Positions 1 to 11,000 of a stretch of 64,000 nucleotides of DNA are shown here, piece after piece. The position numbers and the translations under genes were made by a program. Origin of the DNA: Beroe forskalii (lineage: Eukaryota > Ctenophora > Nuda > Beroida > Beroidae); the NCBI GenBank assembly GCA_011033025.1, contig WFMF01000010.1, forward strand, positions 1,087,163 to 1,151,162, given 5' to 3'. Every line of letters starts with the position of its first letter. The first letter of the stretch is position 1. The notes below the pieces were generated by a model that ran no database searches, was not told the origin of the DNA, and saw only the letters and a program-made list of their open reading frames with translations.

Positions 1-374
1 GTGTTCCTTTGCTATTATTTTGCCGCCAGACGTTGCTTGACAACATTGCGTGTATTTGCGATTCATCTTCAAAGTTCAATGCCGTTATCAATGCTATCAA
101 GATATCTCAGGTTTAATTATTTAGAATATTTCTCTTGCTGATTGCTGAATGAGGAAATATGTTGTCACTTTATCTTTTATTCAAAGTTTATGAGTTCATG
201 TTTTTGACAATTTTTGCCATGCAATGACTAGTATCTGACATCTGTTTGAATTAAAAAATAAATCTTTCTTTAAGACATCATGATGATATGTCAAAAATTT
301 ACTACAATTCTACAATCTGCAAGACTTTTTTCCAACTCCAAACTCTGTACTTGAACACCAACATGATCTCTTTA

Positions 375-2227
375 CTCCAGTAGCTAGCCAAAGTTTTTGG
401 GGTCAAACGAATCGCAATGGCCTTGTTTATATTTGACTTGCAATAAACATATGCTCTAAAATGCTCCTGAACCGAGTTACAGGCCAAAAAGCATTTTGAG
501 CCAAAGCGATGGCTAAAAATCGATTATTTTATCATAACTTGGGCTAGGAAGGTCGCAGAGACTTCGTTCATAGCTCAAAAGAACCGCAATTGGCATGTTT
601 ATATACAACTTGTGAATAAACATATGCCCTAAAATGCTCAGAAACCAAGTTATAGGCAAAAAACTGATTTTTGGTCATTTTTGCTGTGGAATTTATGGCA
701 AAAAATCAATGTAGCATCCATGTTTTGGGGTCGAGACCAAAATTTTACCTCTGAAAATGTTCTTTAAACATCCCTCGTTTGACAGAAAAAGGTTTTGGGG
801 GTCTAGAATAGTCACAATGGCTATGTTGAACTATTTAGCAACTGGATTTGATGCCCAATTTTGACATTTTTTGACACGCATGTCCAAAAATTCATATCTC
901 GGGCCAGGAAGGTCGTAGAGACTTGTTTTTGGGTTCCAACGAATCGCAATCTCCATGTTTATATTAGACTTGTTAATAAACATGTGCTCTGAAATGCTCC
1001 TGAACCGAGTTACAGGCCAAAAAGCATTTTGAGCCGACGCGATGGCTCAAAATTGGTAATTTGTTCATAATTTGGGCTAGGAAGGTCTTAAAGACTTCGT
1101 TAATAGCTCAAAAGAACCACAATTGGCATGTTTATATACGACTTGTCAATAAACATATACCCCAAATTGCTCAGAAACTCAGTTATAGGCCAAAAACACT
1201 GATTTTTGGCCATTATCGCTATGCCAGATTTGCCAAAAATGAATGCAGAATCCATGTTTTGATCTGCAAACCAAAATTTTGACCTTCGAAATGTACTTCA
1301 AACATCCCTCCTGTGATGAAAAAAGATTTTGGGGTCTAAAATTTTGGTTTGCGGAGTCTTTAACAATTCTACATTTTGGCAAATCTGGCATAACCTGTTT
1401 CTAAACAAATTCAGTTATATGTTTTTTACTCTGTAACATGTAATATTTAGAGCTGTTTATTAACAAGTCTTATATAAACATGAGAGTGAATCGTTGGAGC
1501 AAAAACAAGTCCCTATGACCTTCCTGGCCTGAGATATGAATTTTGGACACATGTAAACAAAAAAATGTCAAAATTGGGCATCAAACTAGCTGCAATAGTT
1601 CAACATAGCCATTGTGATCATTATTCTAGACCCCAAAACCTTTTTCTGTCAAACGAGGATAAAGAACATTTTCAGGGGTAAAATTTTGGTCTCCCCAAAA
1701 CATGGATGCTACATTAATTTTTTTTGCCAAAATTCCACAGCGAAAATGACCAAAAATCAGTTTTTGCCTATAACTTGGTTTCTGAGCATTTTAGTATATG
1801 TTTATTCACAAAATGTAAATAAACATGCCAATTGCGGTTCTTTTTGAGCTAAAACGAAGTCTCTGCGACCTTCCTAGCCCAAGTTATGATAAAATAATCG
1901 ATTTTAATACCGGCTATGCTTTTGGCCTGTAACTTTCGGTTCAGGAGTATTTTAGATATGTTTTATTAACACGTCAAATATAAACATGGCCATTGCGATT
2001 CGTTTGACCCCAAGCTCAAGTCTCTACGACCTTCTAGCCCGAGATATGAATTTTTGAACACGCACACCAATTAAAAAATGACGAAAAGTGGGCGTGGTCA
2101 CCTGTTCGCCACTATTTGAAAATTTCTACCCCCCTCAAAGTTGATTGTTATCATTTGAACAAACAAATTCCGATGAGAAATTCTCTGGACCTCGAAAGGC
2201 CTACTCAACTTTGGCTAGCTACTGGAG
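375..2227. mobile_element. Foldback transposable element with long inverted arms
   Basis: The left end CTCCAGTAGCTAGCCAAAG is the reverse complement of the right end at 2209-2227. Inverted similarity extends through most of the element (for example 720-830 against 1600-1712). The left arm also holds a tandem duplication with a period of about 530 bases (about 410-660 repeated at 935-1200). CTTTA lies next to both ends (370-374 and 2230-2234), consistent with a short target duplication. No transposase frame is present. Confidence 0.85.
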
Positions 2228-2314
2228 TACTTTAGGTAATGCAATGTGGAGAGCAGTTGTATCTAAGTGAGTCACACCAGGATGAGTGGTGTGCAGGCAT
2301 CTTCAGTCTGTGAG

Positions 2315-2692
2315 GCACATGCATAGTACATCGGTCAATTGAATGAAATTGATCAATTGATCAACTTCATTTGATTGACTGAGGTGTTTTATACAGAAAA
2401 TCTTTGAGCTAGTAGGGAAACAACAATAACATTGCTTATTCAGCCTTGATTAAAGTTATTGAAACCAGTAAAACACATCAGTCATTCAAATGGAGTTGAT
2501 TGTCCAATTTCATTCAATCAGGATTTTGCCCATTTTTCTCATCTCATTTATCCCTACAGTTAGAGGGCATGTGTTGCTAGTTTTTAGTTTTGGAGTTTTT
2601 TTTTTTTATTAATTTATTTAAAGTGACACATTGTATGTATATTTAGAAGTAACTAATTAATTAATTTCAATCGACCAATGTACTATACATGA
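2315..2692. repeat. Nested inverted repeats
   Basis: 2334-2391 pairs with 2469-2524 (TTGAATGAAATTG and GTGTTTTA against their reverse complements). 2315-2339 pairs with 2668-2692 (CATAGTACATCGGTCAATTGA). Together they make a second foldback structure just downstream of the large one. Confidence 0.75.
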
Positions 2693-2794
2693 TCCTAACC
2701 TTTTATGTTACACAATGAAATTTATGAGAGTGGCATGCATCCTGATCCAATACTCCACACTTCTCCTGAAAACCAGGGACCAGGGTTATAACAT

Positions 2795-2902
2795 ATTTGA
2801 ATTAAAAAGAAATCTTTCTTAAAGACATCAATCTGCAAGAATTCTCTCCAACTCTCCAACATGATCCCATAAGGTAATGCAATGAGGAGAGCATCTGTAT
2901 TT
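2795..2902 (+). repeat. Paralogous empty copy of the foldback insertion site
   Basis: This segment matches the left flank (246-374) joined directly to the right flank (2230-2262) of the foldback element. It keeps GAATTAAAAAGAAATCTTTC, AAGACATCA, ATCTGCAAGA, CAACATGATC, then GGTAATGCAATG and GAGAGCA. Confidence 0.8.
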
Positions 2903-2905
2903 TAA

Positions 2906-4146
2906 AAAGTGTGTTTCTCAAAATGATCTATCACTCCAAACATGTCAATACTCATGATAGCTTAATAATACTCAATAGCTCAAGATTTAGACAGTTGTTC
3001 ATTGTATTGCTGTTGAGCTTATGAGTTTTGTTGCACCCAAGTAGCATTTTTTATTCAGGAAATCTGGCTCATGGGGGTCCTCATACCCAGATTCCTGCTT
3101 TTTTCAATTTTAACTTGTGTATTCTTTAAATTACAATCTAGCAATAATAGCAGTAAAATTTCTGTGCTGATTTGAGTGTGATATTTTATCAGGACAATGG
3201 ACATCTGGCTTCTGGGGGCTGTCCCCCAGACCATATCTTCATCCTGGGTTCAATCCCCCCTGAATTTTTTGACTCCCCTTGCCAAAACCTCCCCCTGAAT
3301 TTTCAAAATCCCCTATCTCCTTTTTGGGCAACCCTCCCCTTAATTTTTAAAAGTCAACCAACCCCCCACAAAAACTTTTTTTGATAATATGTCCCATTGA
3401 ATTAAATGAATCTACCGGAAGTAGAAAATTAATGACAAGATTAAAGTATGTAAGCTATTTGATGAGGCTGACAGGCTGACACAGCAAGTCAGAAAAAATT
3501 GAAGACTATTGAAGGGCAGTGTTGTAGCCAAAGGGTATGCAGATTCCCTATTTGATTTTTAATTTTCAGGGAACCATTTTGTTGCTTAGAATCATGTACA
3601 CAAGCATATGCAAACACACATGCACAGAATTTTCGGAAATATTCTGAGTTCCAAAATCCATAACTCAGGTCACAGTTATAGAAGTTAGGACAATATTTTT
3701 TTTAATTCTGTTAGTTTTTTCTGGTTGCCATTATGTTTTTTATATAATTTCTCAAAACTCTATTTTGGCCATTGACACTCCAAAGACCCCAAAGGCCCAG
3801 CACCCCAATGACGTGCCAATTTGGGCCATACATTTTTGAAGCATATCATATTGCTACAGAGTAGCTTAGTACCCTGCTAGTCTGTATTGATTAATATTGA
3901 AGAACTGTTTAACTCTATGGAAGCACTCATCAAGTTATATCTGCTCGCTTAGGTAAAATCTGATTGCAATGTAAAGTTTATGCTTATTTCAGTCACTTTC
4001 ACATTTTCAGATGAATGTTGAATTTCAATTTGGTTGATTTATGATCTCCTTAGGTATACGGTTGATTTCCTGATAAAGCATGCATATATACAATATACAT
4101 AGATTGATGACTTGCAAAATGCTACTGTTTTTCATTTTTATTATAG
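2906..4146. other. Upstream flank, no gene seen
   Basis: At 3190-3375 there is C-rich sequence with a TCTGGGGGCTGTCCCCCAGA hairpin, probably a decayed repeat. The short ORF there is not a recognised protein. No clear promoter elements are visible. Confidence 0.5.
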
Positions 4147-4210
4147 ACTGCTTCTGTAAGCAACTGGCAATGGGCCATATTTTTTGCCTACTTAATGTGT
4201 GCTATCAGAG
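4147..4210 (+). other. Candidate 5'UTR exon
   Basis: This 64-base stretch lies between a T-rich acceptor ending TTATAG and a strong donor, GAG|GTAAGA. It is about 770 bases upstream of the start exon. It has no in-frame link to the ESRP reading frame, so if used it would be an untranslated leader exon. It holds an ATG that would open a short upstream frame (see findings). The splice signals are good, but I have no transcript support, and a chance pair of sites is possible. Confidence 0.4.
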
Positions 4211-4978
4211 GTAAGATATTTTGGCATATAATCTGGGTTTTCTGTGACATATGTTGAGAAACACAATTTGCATAAAAGTATAAAGCAACATTTAACACAA
4301 AAGTTTGGTCTGGACATAGAATGTTACACCAAAACAACTGATGCTTATTAGTTAAATGGCTATCTATTGGCTTGTGGGAATGCTAGGGATGAAATTATAT
4401 TGGATTGTAAATTTGTTTAATTGTTTGTGTTATCAAATGAGAAGTCTTTTTGCATGAATTAATCTGCATTGCATTCAATCAAAAATGATGCAATGTCTAG
4501 TTCCACTGTCAAAACTGATCTTGATTATTGCTAAATAATCTAAATGAAAAGATAAAACTTTTTACCTATAATCTCATGAAACTTAACACTCAGGTATGTA
4601 GGTTACTACAGTACATTGATCATTCTTTCTGAGATAAAGTGCAACCAGAAACCTTCAATGATTAATTACTATCCAATTATAATGGAATTGAAATATAACT
4701 ATTTATTATATGGCAGATTAATTTAATCAGCCCAATCAGTCAATGGGCTCCTTTTGTGAGATTTGAGATAATGTGACAGGAAATGAATTAGACCTTTGTG
4801 TTTATTCTTTTGACTAATTGCCTCTGCATTAGTTTTCATTAAAATTGCTCATAAAATCTGATATCTCTCTTGCCCTTATTATACACTGTAGATTGCTTTT
4901 TGTCCATTTATTTTCTTCTGACTGTGATATTTTATTAACTCACTTATCAAGTTATTGAATATCTTATTTCATGTATAG

Positions 4979-5039
4979 CTGGAACAGGGAGAGATGGCTG
5001 AAAATGATTTTCTTGTTGCAGTTCATGTCACAACCTCAG
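4979..5039 (+). CDS. ESRP: ESRP exon 1 with start codon (coding from 4994)
   Basis: The exon follows a probable acceptor (ATGTATAG, ending 4978), so about 15 bases are leader and coding begins at ATG 4994-4996. The start context is good, with G at -3 and G at +4. It encodes [16 protein letters not shown], with the last Gly split across the intron. This matches the hydrophobic first strand of the ESRP N terminus, where the vertebrate protein also runs from the initiator Met through a short acidic/hydrophobic segment into a Gly-rich turn. The donor is CAG|GTAAAA at 5040 (phase 1). Intron 1 is only 161 bases. Confidence 0.8.
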
Positions 5040-8000
5040 GTAAAATCTTATATCATTTTAACTTAAAGCTTGACAAAGTACCTTACATCTTTGCTTGTAT
5101 CAGTGACTGTTCATGCACCAATATCAAATATGATTTAGTGAATCATTAAGTCTCTATCAATGTATATGAGGACTATTTTTTATAATGTTTCAAATCTCAG
5201 GAGTACAGGGGCAGTACATGGGATCTGATGAAAAGGAAGTCATTTACATAGCATACCAAGCTTTGAATGTTACTGAAAAGCAGCTACCAAATAGAACACC
5301 TCATTATTAAACACAGTTTTTATGTTTATCCGCAACATGTCATGTTTATAATCAATAACCCACATGCATCGTGTGTACACCACATATTAAATTCAGTCTG
5401 ATTATCACTCTCATAAATCATGTACATGATCACTGATCAAGTAATCCTAAATTAATAAATTCGCATGTTCTTCATCCGTTTGTATCATTCGTTAGTACTG
5501 TTTTCTTAGACCCATTTTGCTGAGGTTGAAGCAGTAATTTATCTATTTGAATCATCTTTCAGCTACTGGATGGACAAGACTCTATCATCAAGTCAGAGCA
5601 AAGCATCACTTCATCACTGCAAATGCAGATAGGAATTACTCAGCAGCAAATTGAGAAGGGAACAGCCTTCCAGGACGCAATTTCAAAGGTTTGCATTTCA
5701 TAACTCTACACTCTACAGTTGCTCTGTTTCCTTTTTCTAGTTAATTTTCCGATAAGACAACCGATTGGCTACACAGACTGTTAGATGTTTTCTTTTATTC
5801 ACATTCTAGTTACACCGCGGCAGTTGCCACTTACAACCAAGAAATCTGTTGACATATCTGGACTTCCGTCACTATTAATTAATGTTATAAATTTGCTGTT
5901 CTCGTTTAATAATAAATCCCCTGGTACAAACACCCAATACCTATGTAGATTATGAATTATTATCAAATAATTATTAAACTGGGTACTGATTCAGAGCCAG
6001 ATGAATCTTGACCGCAAATTGAAACCAGCCTTAGGCTCAATTTTTGGCTCATGATTTTGTTGAGAAATGGAACACCTTACCTTTATTTAATAACTTAAGT
6101 TGCTGCGCCCATGAATTTAAACACCTTACTCTACGACTTCTTTTATGTTGCTATGAAATATAACATCAAATGCAGTATGCAATCACCTACAACCTCCCTC
6201 TCACAGTTCAACGACTACCTTTCTCAAATTGGTGGCAATGTTAGGATGATCTGCGATGGTCCCTCGCACTTGCGACAGTGCCTCCACCCGGACTCCGTGA
6301 GACGAGACGCACCCCTGTCTCCTCACTGCAACACCTTCACTGATATCAGGTTAGATAGTTACATGCCGATCAGAACTACAGTTCAACTAAACCTCTTACT
6401 GGCTGCGCTTGTTTGAGTGGACTTGATTCCTGCCTGTCATTAATGACATTCAGGGTTCGAGTCTCGAGGAAATTCTCACTCATAAAAGCGGTAAACTTGC
6501 CAAGCTAACCTTGGTAGTCCACCTTTTTCCGAATCAAATTCTACTGATGTCTTGATATATAAGGATGCATTCCATAGGGTATAACTCGTTAATGCCAATT
6601 AAATTTTCGACCCTGTTTTTAAGACTCAACACACCTTGAATTTCACATTTTCGTGGAACTTCGAGTACGCCACACGTCTAGATATTTCTCTGTGGAGCTT
6701 TCTAGGTCACCGTCCTTAGTACACATAATATTTCTATAATAATTTATTTTTTATCTCCTTATCAGAACTTGTATTACCAGTGGTATAACTGTCAAACGCG
6801 CGTTTTATCTCGCATACCATTTCCGTGTGGAGGGTCACATGGTGGTAAATTGATGTAATAATATCAATACGTTCAACATAATGTATAATAACGATAATTC
6901 ATTTCATTTATATAATATTTAATAATAATATGCCAGTTGTACCCAATGATGTTATATAATGACGTCAAGATGGAAATATATTCGTTTTTATCGTATAAAA
7001 TAGCACCACTCTAATTGGTAAGCATCCTTGATGTAAGCTGATACACACGCCATTTTATTATTTCGTGGGGCACAAGAAATATAATCTTATCATCCTCGTG
7101 AGGACGTCCTATAATCGGTAGACAAGGACTTCTCCTTCCGAAATCTGTCATGGACTCAAAAAACCTGTGACATATAATTATCAAGGTTCTTTTTTACTGG
7201 TATACTATTTAATATGAAGAAGTAATTCGGTCACAACTAAAGTACATTAATAACCATTCTGCGAAAAATATAACTTTTAAAGAATTATCTGCCTTTGTCA
7301 TAGAATCTTTGACACAAAGCTATCAATTTTGCTTGACAATAATGTTCGCTGACCCTCAATTTTAATGAACTTAGCTCGATTATTTATAATCGAAACTGTC
7401 ATATGTTTTGATATATGCGTACAGATTAATATAGTTTGAACTGACGAGGGATTCTCGAGTGATATTCTTCATCGAATGATATCAAATATTAAATTATCTT
7501 GATTTCATGCACTTTGTCTTACCTACTTCACTCACTCTTCATCTCATTTCTCACTCTACTTTCCCCTCCCATCTCTTCCTCACCGGTGCTCTTTCTCTTT
7601 TTTCTCTTCTCTCACCCCTTAGACTTGCTCATCTTCCCTCTCACCCCCTCTTAATCGCTCTTACTCCCCCCTCGCACCCCCTCTTAATCGCATATTTACT
7701 CCCCCTTTTAATCGCTCTTACCCCCCTCTCGCCCCACCTCTATATCCCTCTTACTCCACCTCTCACCCCCTCTAAATCGATCTTACTCCCCCTCTCACCC
7801 CCCTCTAAAACCCTCTTACCCTCCCTCTCACCTCTCCTCTAAATCCCTTCTTCTCCCCCCGTACCCCACTTCTTCTCATCTCCCAACTCCCCAGGAAGGA
7901 GTTCCACGCTCGGTTCCCAGCCGTGGATATCAGGAACAACGCTCTCTTTGTCATGGCGCAGCACTTTGCCCTGGATTCTGACGGTAGACACGGTGTCGGG

Positions 8001-11000
8001 CACTGCAGGACCATCCTGGAGATAGCAATGAAGCTCCTTAACCAAGGTAAGCTTAGAAAGCTATGAAGTTTTCTAACCAAGGTACGCCTAGATAGCAATG
8101 AAGCTTCTTGACCAAGGTAAGCTTACACAGCAATGAATCTACAGTACCAAGGTAAGCTTAGATAGCAATGAAGCTCCTTAACCAAGGTAAGCTTAGATAG
8201 CAATTAAGCTTCTTAACCAAGGTAAGCTTAGATAGCAATTAAGCTTCTTAACCATGGTAAGCAATGAAGCTACAGTACCATGGTAAGCTTAGATAGCAAT
8301 GAAGCTTCTTAACCAAGGTAAGCTTAGATACTTAGATAGCAATGAAGCTTCTTAACCAAGGTAAGCTTAGATAGCAATGAAGCTTCTTAACCAAGGTAAG
8401 CTTAGATAGCAAGGAAGCTTCTTAACCATGGTAAGCTTAGATAGCAATGATGCTTCTTAACCAAGGTAAGCTTAGATAGCAAGGAAGCTTCTTAACCATG
8501 GTAAGCTTAGATAGCAATGAAGCTTCTCAACGAAGGTAAGCTTAGATAGTAATGAAGCTTCTTAACCAAGGTAAGCTTAGATAGCAAGGAAGCTTCTCAA
8601 ACAAGGTAAGCTTAGATAGCAATGAAGCTTCTTAACCAAGGTAAGCTTAGATAGCAATGAAGCTTCTTAACCAAGGTAAGTTTAGATAGCAATAATGCTT
8701 CTTAACTAAAGTAAGCTTAGATAGCAATGAAGCTTCTTAACCAAGGTAAGTTTAGATAGCAATGAAGCTTCTTAATGGGGGGGGGGGGGTTCAAGCCAAA
8801 TTTTTGGGAAAACATGTTTCTGAGATAACGGTTGACCCAAAACGTATACCCCGTGGGCCAACTTTTTGGCCAGATTTGGTACCCCCACACCCACTGGCGC
8901 CGCCGTGGCGCCGTGCCAAAATATGGGCACAAAAGGGGCATATTTTTTCAAAAGCAACTTGGGCGGGATCTGAGGTGTGCAATCGATAGATAATGGTCCC
9001 CTGAGTTACCATAAAAAAATTTGAAGTCGATATCTCAAAACGTTATGGCTGAAAAACGCTTATATGGGCATACGCGCGTCACCTAAGCAATTCTGGCCCA
9101 TAACTTGGGCAAATATCAATATTTTTGAATGAAACCAACTTTATTCGATAAATAGCGTTGAATTATGTATTCTCTGCAAGTTTGGGCTTAATTGCTGCTA
9201 AAATGGCGATTTGAGGTCCAAAAAACCTCTAAAAAACCACAAAATCGCCATTTTCTCAGTTCGCGTTTTTTCCAAAGTGCACTTTACTCAAACACTTATA
9301 ACTTCGGCTACGATTGATATTTTTGCATAATTCTTTTTTTTACGTGAAACTAGACTAAATTCCTCAGAAACAAATAGAGCCGGATTTTTGATTTAGGCCT
9401 CCAAAAGTTTTTGGCGCCAAAAGTGCCAAATTTTTGGCAAAAATTTGGCACTTTTGGCGCCAGTGGGTCTGGGAGTACCAAACCTCGCCCACGGGGTATA
9501 CCTTTTGGGTCAACCGTTATCTCAGAAACGTGTTTTCCCAAAAATTTGGCTTGAACCCCCCCTTAACCAAGGTAAGCTTAGATAGCAATGAAGCTTCTGA
9601 ATCGCTGCAGCATACATATAAATTCCCCGCAAACACGAGTTTACCCTGCCATTAAACAGATATTCTAAATAACTCCGATAATAGTGGCTCATTATTTCCC
9701 ACACCAATCACTACACTAAGTTCTTGTTTTCTTACTGGATGCTTCTAAACGATTGCCGGAGTTAAGCAACTGACGTGGTATTTATGACGACATATTATTA
9801 TGTATCACACTAGTAGTTCAGTGCATACTTCCCCTCGAATGAGTTCAGTTCACTTGATCAGTATCTCCTTGTCGCAGTTGCACAGGTTTACATGTTCGTT
9901 ATATGTCCGCTTATCAGCGAGCTGTTTGGGTGGTGTTGGTATCAGTTCGGCATTGGAGGCTGCACAGGTTGATAGTCGTAGAGTCCTCCCCGGGTAAAGG
10001 AATGCCGCGTACTAAACATGTTCAGCATAAATATGCAGCATTAATATTATATATACAGATGAATATTAAACCCAACACACGACGTGATGACTGGTGTAGG
10101 AAGTACTGATGAGACGGTAGATATAATATTCTGCTCTGTTTTATCATAATATATCGCACGAGAGGACTTTTTAAAAACCAAGAGTCGTCAATTATCAGAC
10201 TGCAAAATTAAATGCTTTCACTGAAAACTTAAAAAATAGCTCGCAAATAGTGGGTTCTGTCTAAATTTTCCCGAAAGAAGCATGGCTGTCTCAATGTCCC
10301 ATTCAGTCCTAATTTTATTCTTTGTATCTGAAGCTTGGAAAGTATGATTGACTAAGATTGTGTATTATATTAGTGGTGTTTAAGAAGGGGATTTCATACG
10401 TATACGAATTTAAAATACGCATTTTAAGCAGTTCCGTCTTAAAATAATAGGTAGCAAGTCAATGTGACCCTGCAAGCTAGTTTAGTGTAACGAAGTGAAT
10501 ATAATTGTACATACTTAAATGTAGCTAGTTTCGTGTCATAAACAGCGTACTGCAGTATATATATGTGATGATACATTCTTGATTCTATCACCTCAACACT
10601 TGATCAAATATGTGCAGCAACGACGTGAACCCAACTGATCTACACTACATTTACAAATAGAGCACTTCATCTCGACTTTAGTTGCTCTGTGGAATGTCTG
10701 TACTTGTGGTGGGTCAAGGACATTCCTTTATCATCAGGGCCGGTGTTTATCCCCAGAAATCTCATTCTAGAGTAGCTCCAGGTTGTAATGAATATTAGTA
10801 TGTTAGGAATCTGGTGACAGTGTTCAGACATGAGATATTCGGTAGGATACTGGTAGAGTTGCGTCGTGGGAGGTCTCCTTAGGAGGGAGTGGATGAGTAA
10901 GTGAGTTGCTAAACACGGGCAAAGTGGTGGAATCAGGCTTCTAGAATCTAGAGCTCTTGCTGAAACACCTTTACTTTACGTATCCTAAAGCTCTAATAGC

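Noticed and set aside
8047-8775. CRISPR-like array or repeated small gene
   Set aside because: No spacers are present. The unit is a copy of the exon 5 end and donor, and every frame has stops.
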